A DNA stretch of 64,000 nucleotides from contig JAPQWV010000765.1 of assembly GCA_027422505.1 (NCBI GenBank), positions 174,001-238,000 on the forward strand, read 5' to 3'. The DNA comes from Craterostigma plantagineum. Lineage: Eukaryota > Streptophyta > Magnoliopsida > Lamiales > Linderniaceae. The position numbers were made by a program, and so were the translations under genes. How positions within the stretch are numbered: position 1 is the stretch's first letter; each line of letters opens with the position of its first letter. The notes beneath the pieces were generated by a model, which did no database searches, was not told the DNA's origin, and was given only the letters and a program-made list of their open reading frames with translations. Below are positions 35,157 through 46,135 of the stretch, piece after piece.

Positions 35157-35175
35157 TGGCGCCGTCTGTGGGAAC
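35157..35175 (+). other. Primer binding site of Tat-like element
   Basis: tggcgccgtctgtgggaac is a PBS sequence seen in many plant Tat/Ogre-type elements and lies two bases after the LTR. Confidence 0.8.
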
Positions 35176-36153
35176 GTTATGTTCTTAAAATACACGATGC
35201 GTTTCGATGAAATCTGTCCACTTCGAAGCCGTTAGCCATCGTGACCTTCCCATCGTCGGTGGCTAAACCCGCCAAAGACTACCATCTCGAAAACCAGCCG
35301 CGGCAAACCAGACCCGAGCAAGGTTGCCGCAGCCAACACACTCGCATCACCACCGCGAGCGGATGATCCTGGCGAAGGTGTCGGCAGCCTCGAGCACAAC
35401 AATGAAGAACGTAACGTCGAGGCTCAAACGGACCGGTCGCCTTTATCATCGACAGACGACACTGGGCGAGGGATACACAAATCCGACCCGAGCAATGAGG
35501 TCGCAGATTTGAGGCAGATTCGCGCTAGCAAAATTAAATTTTGATGGCAACGATCACGACCACCGCGTCATCTTCGACGCCGCTCATATATGTTCCTCCG
35601 ATCAAACACGGCCCGCCGAGAAAGCCTCGTTAGGAAGCCATCCGCACAAGAAATCACATGTTACATCCGAGAATTTACTATGATCGCTGCAATAGAAGGG
35701 CCGCAATCACCTTGAGCCTAGAAAATGCGAACCACTCAACCTCGACAAATCAAACAAATGGGCTCATGTCTCACGGAATAAAAGGTAACACGTTCATATC
35801 TGTTATGCCTAACTCTCTCTCTCCTACGTGACCCAGATTTTCCGGAGCTAAATCATGGGCGACTCGTTCAAAGAAGTGAGAGTGATCGGTTCAAAATTGT
35901 CATATAAGTCGCGATCGCCGAAGTTTGTGGAATCATCATGAGGCCGATCCACATGGAGCTTATGGTCGTGATCAGGGTCGCCCCTTCGTCAACCATTGAC
36001 AGAGCCGCCGCCGCTCACAGCTTGGACCCGGTTGTACGTTTTCATTATGTGTCGGGATTTACTAGAAATTACTTAAAATAATGGGTTGATTCTGTTATTT
36101 TACTTGGGAGCATATATTGTGAAATATGAAAATCTTGGGTCGATCAATGAGTT
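35176..36153 (+). other. Internal region of Tat-like element, no domain recognised
   Basis: The first part (to about 36050) is CG-rich with frequent cga and gcc codon-like steps, as in decayed gag regions, but all frames are interrupted. I see no zinc knuckle or capsid motif. It becomes AT-rich near 36060, before the MITE. Confidence 0.45.
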
Positions 36154-36723
36154 AAAATACGTAGGGCTGTTAAAAATTGACCCGACCCGCCAACCCGACA
36201 CGAACCGCACCCGAAAATAGCAGGTTCGGGTTAGCATTTTTGACCTGTTTACGTAAATGGGTAAACCCGAACCCAACCCAATTATTAAGTGGGTAAGGTT
36301 AGGGTTCGGATTTTCAACCCGAAACCAACCCGAAACCAACCCGAAATCAACCCATTTAACCCGAATAATATATATTGTTAAAATATTATTAATATAAATA
36401 ACATAAAAGGATTAACCATAATTCTCTATCCACTCTCACGCTCGCAAATGAATTTATAACAAAAAAAATTGCATTATTTCTCCTTTTTAGTTTAATTTGG
36501 AGTTATAATTCTGTCAATTTTGTTATTTTCTTTTTTATTTTTTAATTTTAAACGGGTTGACGGGTTGGCGGGTTGGGTTAGGGTTAAAGCAGGTTGGGTT
36601 TGGGTTTGATTTTTCAACCTGTTTAAGTAAACAGGTCAGGTCAGGGTTGAAGTTTTCAACCCTTTTAAACGGGTTGAACCCGAAGGTGACCAACCCGACC
36701 TGTTTACCACCCCTAAAAATACG
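36154..36723. mobile_element. hAT-type MITE with 8-bp target duplication
   Basis: The element spans 36162-36715 (554 bp). Its ends are TAGGGcTGtTAAA and, inverted, TAGGGgTGgTAAA, and it is flanked on both sides by the same 8 bp aaaatacg (36154-36161 and 36716-36723). An 8-bp duplication and TAGGGGTG-like ends are the hallmarks of hAT elements. Both arms are rich in cgggttgg / ccaacccg strings and can fold back on each other. No transposase is present. Confidence 0.87.
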
Positions 36724-38959
36724 TGAGCTGTTGGAGTAATTTCCCTAGGTATTATAAGGAGCTGCTAGAATATGCTATACGGGCCATCCATTCTGAATGT
36801 TTCTGGGCTGATAAAAATATTTCTTGGGCCAAATATTGTGAACGCTTGAGCTAATTTTAGGCTTTACGAATTTATCATGCTGTTTAATTAATGGGTCATG
36901 GACATAAGTATGAGTTAGCTCCAAAACGGGGCTGTAATTATCGGGCGTTGACTCTCGGCTTTATTGGATTGTTGTGGTTAATGTTGACCTGCGAATATTT
37001 TCTGATGGTTCTATGTTTATAATTGAGATAAAACTTTGAAAGAGGAGGGTACTCTCGGCGAAATGATACCAAGGGGAGCCCGAGGGAACCAGAATGCGCC
37101 TCCATGATTTCTCGAATTGTTTTGAGTGCAGGAACACATAAACTAACGAGGCAGCAACCACCCCGCTACGCTCGAACCGTGGGCAGCAGAAAACGGCCAA
37201 TGAAACAGCCCGAGAAATTAACAAGCCTCGCAGAAAATCAGCACCAAGATGCTGCTGCATTTCCTGTCATGTTTCCCCGCCCTCGGACCCTACCTAGCGA
37301 AAAAGAGTCCGCTAGTCGACAGCCCGACGTCAGGACTCAACCGACTCGCCTTGAAGTATTCTCCCCAAGACCACCGCGAGCAACAGGAGTCGAGACTGCC
37401 ATCACACCACGGAACATCCAAATGCACGACCATGTATCTCGGCCTTACCCTCATCGACGAGGGAGCCGAACACAACACCATATTCACTGCATCATCCCCT
37501 CTAGGCGGAAGCACCATTCGGCGGCGAGAGCTTTGCGATTACCACTAAGAAATCTGCGGCGACCAGTAGGATGGAGCAAAAAAAATAAAAGATAAGAAAC
37601 AAAACTTGCGATTGAGACGAGCTCGCTATCCAACATCAAGGCTCGACACTCATCGTCCCCCGAGAACGGCCCTCATGGATAAGGAATTAGCTCCGCTCGA
37701 CAAAGTGACGTACGGCTGCGCTCGCAGCTCTTGACCTCGACTCGTCACCTTGGATGGTCGAAGACCACCGCTCAACTCAATGGGAGGTACCCGTTATTTT
37801 ATTATGATATTTTGGATCTTTGACTTTCCTTTCCTCTCAGGTCGTTTCGAAGAAACCGACGGCGATCTATACAAAAGAAAAAATAAAAGAGAAGAAAAAG
37901 AAAGGGCTGCGATCTTCACGACGAGCTCACAACCCGACGTCAGTGGATGGCGCGGAAACTCGTTTCACAACAGCTCAGTCATTACCGTCGTCAGTAACAA
38001 CTTGGGAAGCCCCGGTAGAATTCTGACCAACCGAAAGGCCTGTGTTTGAAGCCCTCAATCTTTGCCCGACAGCTCAGTCGAGCGCCGAGGCCATCACCGG
38101 ACTTTCCGGAAGACCCTTTACTCACGGAGGTATCCAATGAGGGCGAGAATTGCTGTAGCTATCAGCCCAAGGTTCGATACCCACCGATACCGAAGAACCC
38201 CAACGTCAACTACAACTTCAGAAATCAGCAACTAATGCTTCCTGGGCCCAAGTCGACGGCGATTCGTTCGACGAACTATGGGATCGACCCGAGTCTCAAA
38301 GATTGTGGCACGTTGTATCACTTCAATCTCACGGCCTCGACGACCAGCCTATTATTCGCCGTGAGGGAACCCCTGATGACGTTGTTCGGAGATGGCTGTG
38401 AGTTTTTCCAAGTTTCTGGAATAATTTAGCATAGTTACGAATTTCGATTTAATTTGGTTACGGAAGGGGTGTGTTAGAATCCGAAATTAAAGGACCATAA
38501 CTATACTTAGAATATGAGAATGCCTGAATGCCTAGGTATCTTAAGAGCTAATTACATGCGTTATAAGACTTGAAATTTTAGGAAGCACGATGGATAATTC
38601 TAACAATAGGTCGGGGCGATGCATAATAAGACTTAATATTTTGGCTGTTATGTTGTTTTTTGCTCGAATTTCGGGAGTTAGATTTGAATTGTTAAGGAAC
38701 GTGACGGTTGAGGGTGATATTGGAAAATGTGATGGTTATGATGATTTTAGTTGCATGGCCCGTATGAAGGAAAAAGCAGGGGCCCCAAAGCGTGAAATCT
38801 CTTTATGATGCTAATACGAATTTTCTGGAACAATGGAATATAGTTGAACTGATTATTATCTTTTCGGTTCAATGTTATTATGGACTATTGGAGTTAATGA
38901 GTTGTCTAGAATAAATTTATAAGATCGTAGCAGATTTTTACACGCTCGAAATTTCGATC
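36724..38959 (+). other. Internal region of Tat-like element, no domain recognised
   Basis: A CG-rich stretch at 37080-38410 holds moderately long plus-strand open frames (37104-37595, 163 codons; 38046-38429, 127 codons). I cannot match them to gag, pol or any host protein. The first is basic and proline/arginine-rich; the second has no notable motif. The rest (38410-38959) is AT-rich. They could be remnants of a Tat gag or of an extra ORF. I make no functional call. Confidence 0.4.
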
Positions 38960-39046
38960 AACTCGAGAAAGTAGAAATTTAAGTCCTCGAGAAAAGGACT
39001 CGGACAAGGCCTTTGAGGGACAAGGTTGATTTTTGCCGATCGTTGA
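38960..39046 (+). repeat. Left remnant of Tat tandem-repeat tract
   Basis: Units related to the array at 49582-50340 (aagtcctcgagaaaaggact, then gacaaggttgatttttgcc and gatcgttga) end exactly where the copia LTR begins. The copia element therefore inserted inside this repeat tract. Confidence 0.75.
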
Positions 39047-40783
39047 TGTAGACCTTTTTGGTCTAAATGACTATTAGAGCTTTGATTATTCCAAGTAATT
39101 ATGTAAATTGGGGGCTACAAATTAGAAAACTCGATATGCATGTTATGTGATGTTTAAGTATGTGAAAATGTTCGATTAAGCGCTTGAATGTGATTAACTG
39201 TTAAGAAAATCGAATTTGAGTGATCGTGTGCTTAACTTGAAAATTTATGTGATCACCTGGTAATGAACGTTTTCGTATGAATGGAATCTCGTCGTGTGCT
39301 ATATATGGAAAATATATCATGTTGAGTGATATGCAAACTGTCTGCGAGATTGAGTTATTTTAGGAAAGAATATCGATGTGATCACCCGGATATGAATGAC
39401 TATACTGTATATATGAAAATTATATTCTGATTAAGTGCTTACATATGATTGATCTATTTTAGGAAAGAATATCAATGTTATATCCATTGAGTGCGAATTA
39501 TGTGACTCTTAAATCAGTGAATCATAATCCTGCTTTCCTTGTGCGACTTAGGATTCATATTATGGAAAGTGATTAATTGATTGGACTTATATGTGGTAAG
39601 ATGCTGATTGAGTCTATTTATGGAATGTGCTAAAATCGGATGAGATGACCATATATGAAAAATATACTTCGCATTATACTCAGTAGATCAAATCTTTCTC
39701 TGTGCGAATTGGCTATCATATTTGGGAAAGAATTCAGTTGATTGAGCTTACCGTTGATAATATGCTGAGTGGAATATATATGGATATGTTGACAAATGGA
39801 TGAGATTACGGTGGAATGAATGTTAATCTGTGGTATTTATGGTAAGTGATCATGCATGACCGTTGAGCTTAATTGGTTTATTCTTGGCATGATTGGTTGA
39901 GTTAATGCACGTGATGATTGAGCTGTCTTTTGCATATTTTCGTGCTTAACTTTCCTTGTGAAGTGTAGAAGCGAGAATTGGTTCTATATAGAAGAGAACA
40001 CTTCATGATTGAAGGGTAAGAAGACAACGAACACACGAGCTAGCGAATCCCTTAGAGTGCTTGAGCGAAATTTGCGATTTATTCGTAGTTTGTGGTTGAG
40101 CTTTGATTTGCGAATCTGTACCCTTTGAGCGAACCTTAGAAACTCCAAATCCTAAAAACCTTGTCTTCGAACGTGTTGTGTCTGCGGGCGCGTTGACACA
40201 AAGGAGCACGAGTGGAGTCTTAAGCACGTGGAGGGACGAATTTTGTGGATTCGATGGCCCTTCGGTAGCAAGCTGCATCCAGTCGGGGAATAGGTTTCCT
40301 GGGTAAACGACGTGGATCGAAACTTGGCGTGCGTCAGCCTAGAACGAGGTCTAGTGTCCATAGTGCTTCGGTTGTGTACGGGTCAATCATAGTGTAACCG
40401 GTAATACCTAGTGATTGATTGGAACTCTTGGGGAGATCACACCCAAGGACAGGATTAAACCCCAGTTGGGGATGCAACCTATATAAAAATCCCGTCTCAC
40501 TTTACTTTCTGCTATTTACTTTTCTGTGAGACAAACCCGGAACGTTGGCAAATAACTAGGAGATATCGTTTAAACGATTTCTGAAACTAACGTGATATTC
40601 TGTGGAACAGGGTTAGGAAGATAGCGTAGGTACTCGTACCGGTTGTCGTGAAATATCATACTCTGAAAATATCTTCGTAAAGAAAAGTATTTTCCAAAGA
40701 AGACCAAGCCAAATTTTTTATAGCCTAATTTCCCCCCCCTCCCCCCCCCCCCCCCCGCCCTCTTAGGCATATTTTATACTTCA
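39047..40783 (+). repeat. 5' LTR of SIRE-like element
   Basis: This LTR is about 1737 bp, from tgtagacc to tacttca. The right border is inferred from the damaged primer site that follows. Near its end is a nearly pure C tract (40732-40757) that has no counterpart in the truncated 3' LTR. Confidence 0.8.
40480..40488 (+). promoter_or_regulatory. TATA box in SIRE-like 5' LTR
   Basis: tatataaaa, followed by atcccgtctcac, is a good core promoter. The same place in the 3' LTR reads tgtataaaaa (about 49344). Confidence 0.5.
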
Positions 40784-40798
40784 TTTGGTGAGCGGGTT
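40784..40798 (+). other. Damaged primer binding site of SIRE-like element
   Basis: tttggtgagcgggtt looks like the usual tttggtatcagagc primer site with the four bases atca missing. If real, this would block priming by tRNA-Met. Confidence 0.5.
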
Positions 40799-40836
40799 AC
40801 TCAACGAAAGGCCTGATACGCCTGAGTTAAGATCAA

Positions 40837-42180
40837 ATGGCTTTTTCGAGTGTTGATGTGTTTGCAGAGGGTCAATCCCACTCTAGGCCGCCTCTCTTTG
40901 ATGGAACGAACTACGCGGCGTGGAAGAACCGTATGATCGAGTTTCTGATCGCTGTCGACTACGAGCTTTGGAGACAATCATCAATGGACCATATACGGCC
41001 AACAAAACCGATGGAACCCCAAAGGATGCTAAAGATTACAGTGCTGATGACAAAAAGGGAATCACGCGAAACGCAAAGGCGAAAAACATGCCCGCATGCG
41101 CACTCACACGGAAAGAATACATTCGTGTTAGTTCCTGCTCATCGGCAAAGGCCATGTGGGATGTGCTCCCAGTTACTCATGAAGGAACTCAACGAGTTGT
41201 GCAAGAAACACTGGCTCTGCTCACTCATCAGTACGAACTATTCTCAATGGAATCTGACGAGAATATAAGCCAGATGTATGCCAGATTCATGGGAATCATC
41301 AATCAAATGTTCTCTCTCGGCAAGAAGGTTCCCGACAGTGAACAAGTGAGAAAGATACTGAGATCACTGCCACGAGAATGGAATGCCAAGGTTACTGCCA
41401 TCTATGAAGCAAAGGATCTGGAAGCACTTAGCATCTCCGAACTTATTGGATCTCTTATATCCTACGAGATGATTCAAACGTCAATGAATGAGAAGTCGCA
41501 GAACAAAAATCAGAAGTCCATTGCATTCAAATCCAACCAGGAAGAATCCGATTCTGACGACGAAGAAGAGGACTTGATGAACGACCTAGCAATGCTTACA
41601 AAAAGATTTGAAAGATTCCAGCAGAAAAAGAAATTCAAAGGGAACTTCAACAAATGCCAGAACAAGAGCAAGGGAATATCCACGTCTGGGAAGAAAGTTC
41701 AGAAGTGTTTCCGATGCAACAAACCAGGCCATTATGCACATGAATGCCCAGCAACCAACAATGAGAAACCAAGGAAGCAGAAGGCTATGGTGACGGAATC
41801 AAATGACTCTGAACCAGAACAAAGTGAGGACGAGGATCACGCTTACATGGCTGACGAGGATCAGGTATCCCGTCTTCCTCTATTGAGAAAATTCATATCC
41901 TAAACAGCTTACATAACAATGATTGTGAAAGTGACTCATTTGTTTCTGATATAGAAGAAAGTAAGGAAGAATTGTGTGACTTACTTCAGAAAGCTGAGAG
42001 AAAGATTAAGTCACTAAATTCCTTGAATAAGGAACTAATAAAACAGCGAGATCACCTAGCTAAGGAAAAACATGAAACTGACCTAGAGATCTTACGTTTG
42101 AAAGAAGAGATAGTTACTGCTAAGAAAGAGGGAATTTCCTGCGACTGTGAGAAAAATAGAAAAGAAAAACAGTGACTTAT
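40837..42180 (+). pseudogene. gag of SIRE-like element
   Basis: The start ATG is at 40837, in MAFSSVDVFAEGQSHSRPP, followed by the copia gag N-terminus FDGTNYAAWKNRMIEFL. A frameshift near 40975 moves reading to the next frame, which runs through the UBN2-type gag core (CSSAKAMWDVL, YARFMGIINQMFSLGK, LRSLPREWNAKVTAI). After an acidic and lysine-rich hinge comes the CCHC knuckle CFRCNKPGHYAHEC (about 41707-41748). A second shift near 41860 leads into a strongly charged coiled-coil-like stretch (KAERKIKSLNSLNKEL, HLAKEKHETDLEILRLK; about 41980-42120). The long coiled coil after the knuckle is typical of SIRE/Maximus Gags. Confidence 0.87.
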
Positions 42181-42560
42181 CCAGAGATATTGTAGAACTC
42201 AGGAACTCCTTAGAGAAAGAAAAACAGACAGTTGACAGACTCCTTGAGGGTGGGCAGAACCTAAATATGCTGCTGAATACTCCTAGAAACATTGGTAGGT
42301 CAGGGTTAGGTTATTCCACTGATGAAAAGCATGTTCAACATTCTGCCTAAGTTTAAGTGTTTTGTTGTGGTAGAAATGGTCATTATGCATACAACTGTCC
42401 TTTAAAGAAGATTGATAAAGCTAAGTACGTCTGGAGACCTAAGAAGTCACCTGAAAATGCCACTGTTGTACTAATTCTAAAAGGAGATTACCGTCTATGC
42501 AGAATGATATCTCATATGTTAACAGAAGTTATTTCTCCGCTAACATGTTAGGACCCAACA
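42181..42560 (+). pseudogene. gag-pol linker with second zinc knuckle, SIRE-like
   Basis: The coiled-coil-like heptad pattern continues (IVELRNSLEKEKQTVDRLLE, 42190-42250). A second CCHC knuckle, CCGRNGHYAYNC, follows at about 42363-42398 in another frame after stops near 42348. A WRPKK motif follows. Two separated knuckles in one polyprotein are a feature of this copia group. Confidence 0.72.
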
Positions 42561-42780
42561 GAAATTGGGTACCTCAGAAGAGTACTTCTTTCTACAGGTA
42601 CGAAGGAAGAATCCCAGTAAGAAAAGTAGGTGGTACCTCGACAGCGGGTGCTCCCGCCACATGACAGGTGATATAGGTAATTTTGTGTCGTTAAAGGGGG
42701 TTGATGGAGGATATGTTTCATACGCCAACGACGCAAAATCCGAAATCGTGGAGTTGGTACTGTCGGTAACAATTTAAATA
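42561..42780 (+). pseudogene. protease of SIRE-like element
   Basis: The active-site block SRWYLDSGCSRHMTGD (about 42620-42670) is the classical Ty1/copia protease signature, with catalytic Asp in LDSGCS. It is followed by FVSLKGVDGGYVSYAND. The frame breaks near 42775. Confidence 0.87.
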
Positions 42781-44100
42781 TCACTATAGATAACTTATGG
42801 TTTGTTATGAATTTAGAACATAATTTAGTTAGCATTAGTCAATTATGTGATACTGGACATACTGTAGCTTTCGCCAAAGATAAGTGCTTTGTAAAAAGGA
42901 TGATGAGATTGTGTTTGGTGCATCTAGGCATGGTAACATTTACTGCATCACTCTTGATGATAGTGCTAATCAAAATGTCAAGTGTCTAGCAGTTACGCAG
43001 GATATCACATGGTTATGGCATAGACGTCTGGGACATGCTAACATGGAACTGATGTCTCACATTCATGCAATGAATTACTGAGAGACATTCCAAATATGAA
43101 AGCCACCAAGGACAGAATCTGTAGAGTGTGCCAAAGGGGGAAACAGACCATGACATTCTTTAAACCTAAGAATGTGATCTCTACGTCCAGACCATTGAAA
43201 CTGCTGCATCTTGACCTTTTTGGTCCGGTACAGGTTATGTCATTGAGAGATAAACGATATGCCTTTGTTATCGTAGACGACTATACTAGGTACACATGGG
43301 TCTTATTTCTAGCGCACAAAAGTGAGGCTTTAGATATCTGGCGCCATGATTAAGAAGCTAGAAATGAGAAAGATATGAAGGTCCGTAAGATTAGGAGTGA
43401 TAATGGGCTAGAATTTGATAGTAAATCCTTTGCATCCTTTTGTGGTGAAAATGGTTATAGTCATAATTTTTCAGCCCCTATTATGCCTCAACAGAACGGA
43501 GTGGTCGAGAGGAAAAATAGAGTATTACAAGAAATGGCTAGGACTATGTTGAGCGAATATAATACTCCAAAACATTTTTGGGCCGAAGCTGTTAGTACGG
43601 CATGTTATGTCTCGAATAGGATTTTCCTTAGACCGATTATTAAGAGAACTCCTTATGAACTTTGGAATGATAAAGCCCCTAACATAGGATATTTCCATGT
43701 ATTTGACTGCAAATGTTTCATTTTGAATGATAGGGATAAGAGAGGAAAGTTCGATTCAAAGGTAGATGAAGGGATATTCCTAGGTTATAGCCTTCATTCC
43801 AAAGCTTTTAGAGTGTTTAATAATAGGAAGAAAACTGTTCAAGAATCTATGCACGTTACATTTGATGAGTTTCCTAACGCAGATGCTATTGAGGAAGGTA
43901 TAGTTGTGTCTCCTGCAGATATACAGGTTACTGACAAAGAAGTGAACGCGATTCCACTGGAACTAGATACTGAGTCAGAGGAACCTGACGCTTCAGATGA
44001 ACAACAGCGCAAAAAATTCAAACATGCCTCCAGCCATCCCACCGAGCAAGCAAGTCATAGGGAATATCACTTTAGGGATCAAAACGAGAGCAACTGCACG
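42781..44100 (+). pseudogene. integrase of SIRE-like element
   Basis: In copia order integrase precedes RT. The pre-integrase/zinc region (43005-43140) has WLWHRRLGHANMELM and later CRVCQRGKQ. The core follows: LLHLDLFGPVQVM with the first Asp (about 43205), then a frameshift or stop near 43350, IRSDNGLEFDS with the second Asp (about 43390), and QQNGVVERKNRVLQEMART with the Glu (about 43495). The C-terminal part contains RTPYELW and FDCKCFILN (43650-43730). It continues to the hydrophilic linker to RT near 44100. All three catalytic residues are there; several frame breaks are present. Confidence 0.88.
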
Positions 44101-45115
44101 AAACGATATTGCTGAGGAATCACATGACGTGCTGTTGTCAACCATGGAACCTAAGATAGTGAATGAAGCGCTTGACGATGAATCATGGGTGATTGCCATG
44201 GAAGAAGAGCTGGCACAATTCGAAAGAGCCAGGTGTGGACTCTTGTGGAAAGACCTAACGGTAAGTCCATAATAGGCACGAGTGGGTTTCGCAACAAACT
44301 GGACGAGAACGGTAATGTGACACGAAATAAGGCCAGGTTAGTTGCTAAAGGTTATACCCAAGAAGAAGGTTATAGATTTTCAAGAAACCTTTGCACCCGT
44401 AGCTAGGCTTGAGTCAATACGTATTTTACTTGCATATGCATCTTTTAAAAGATTTAAGCTTTTTCAAATGGACGTAAAAAGTGCATTTTTAAATGGTTTT
44501 ATAAATGAGGAAGTCTTTGTCGAACAACCTCCCGGTTTTGAAAAAGAAGAATTTTAAATCACGTTTTTAAACTAAACAAAGCTTTATATGGTTACAAGCC
44601 CCTAGGGCATGGTATGAAAGATTGAGTAGGTTTTTACTAGACATGGGCTTTACAACAGGAACAATAGATAACACTCTGTTTATAAAGTGCAAAGGGAATC
44701 ACATATTACTTGTGCAGATATACATTGACGATATCATATTTGGTAGCACTGACATCACTCTTTGCGAGAATTTTTCTAAGTCTATGCAACAGGAATTTGA
44801 GATGAGCCTAATGGGAGAACTCACGTACTTCCTTGGATTGCAAATCAAGCAATTGGATACGGGAACATTCATATCTCAAACAAAGTACACGAAGGAACTA
44901 CTTGAAAAATTCGGAATGACTGATTCCAAGGTACTTCCCACTTCTATGCACCAGACCGCTAAGATAGATAGTGATGAACAAGGTACGCCTTTTGACCAAA
45001 CTAAGTATAGAGGTATGATCGGAAGTTTGCTATACCTTACGGCAAGCAGACCCGATATATGTTTGCTACTGGTCTATGTTCTAGATATCAATCGAGTCCT
45101 AGGAAATCTCACTTG
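44101..45115 (+). pseudogene. reverse transcriptase of SIRE-like element
   Basis: The fragments appear in order but in shifting frames: NKARLVAKGYTQEEG (about 44320-44370), FAPVARLESIRILLAYAS (44395-44440), FQMDVKSAFLNGFINEEVFV (44463-44520), then QPPGFEKEEF with a stop after it (44555). The palm continues with the catalytic YIDDIIFGS (YIDD codons 44721-44732), MSLMGELTYFLGLQIKQ and LLYLTASRPDI (about 45025). A frameshift near 45060 leads into RNase H. Part of the region at about 44555-44620 is shortened. Confidence 0.87.
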
Positions 45116-45635
45116 ACAGCGGTCAAGCGAATACTTAGATATTTGAAGGGAACAATCAATCATGTTATATGGTATCCAAATTCCAACGAATTCCCATTAG
45201 TGGGATACTCGGATGCGGGTTACGCCGTTCTAGGGAAGATAGGAAAAGCACTAGTGGTACTTGCCAAATATATTCCCTTGTTACCTGATCCAGTCGGAAA
45301 CAAAATGTCGTGGCCCTATCCACAACCGAAGCAGAATATATGGCCTTAGGAAGTTGTTCTCAGCAAATCCTTTGGAAGAAACAGACCTTGAGTGATTACG
45401 GTTTAAGGTACGACCAAATTCCTATTTTCTGTGATAGTACTAGTGCCATTAGTTATCACTAAGAATCTTGTACACCACTCTCGAACTAAGCATATAGAGG
45501 TGAAACATCATTTATTCGAGATCATGTTCAGAAAGGGAATATCAGCGTGAACTTCGTAGGAACTAATGATCAGTTGGCTGATATCTTCACGAAACCCCTT
45601 ATTGAGAGTAGATTCCGTGATATCCGTGACTGATT
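45116..45635 (+). pseudogene. RNase H of SIRE-like element
   Basis: The segment begins with VKRILRYLKGTINHVIWY, then VGYSDAGYAVLGKIGK with the first catalytic Asp in YSDAGYA. Frame changes follow near 45290 and 45400. The last recognisable part is the typical copia C-terminus with DQLADIFTKPLIESRFRDIR (about 45568-45630). It is broken by frameshifts and stops. Confidence 0.8.
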
Positions 45636-46135
45636 AGGAATTATTGAGCCCAAATCGGAAAGGTGACTAGATATGTTAGCCTTTAGTATTTCCTTGATCT
45701 TATCCTTTAGGATCTCTGTTATCTCATTCCTTGATTCTATTAATAATATCTTCATTATCTTTTCAAATCCTTTCCATCCATGAAGAGATTATTTTTTAGA
45801 CTTTCTTCGACATTTATGTCAAAATCTATTTTCACCCGATATTTTCCTTGAGCTCCGATCTTTACTTATTTCCTTCCTTAATTCCCACGAGATATCCTTT
45901 TATCTTCAGTTAACGGGCACTTTCCTTCACCACTAAGTATTTTTTTTAAAATTCAAATTTTGAAATCATTTCCTTATCTGACGCCTGTCTTGTCGAGATC
46001 ACATCCCTCTTTAAACTTCTTTCCATCCTTATCCAAACTCTGCCTTTATAACCGTTCCTTCCTTGATTCTCCATTCTATTCAAATCCTAAGACCTTCACT
46101 TCATACCTTCATCCTTCAAATCTTCGATCTCAACC
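45636..46135 (+). other. Pol-to-3'-ORF spacer of SIRE-like element
   Basis: The stretch is pyrimidine-rich (many cctt and ttcc runs) and without ORF. It ends in caaccATGG, a good start context for the next coding region. Such a leader is expected upstream of the extra ORF in SIRE-type elements. Confidence 0.5.

Noticed and set aside
38046..38429. 127-codon ORF as a possible host gene exon
   Set aside because: No recognisable domain, no convincing splice context, and it lies within the Tat-like element; left as unassigned.
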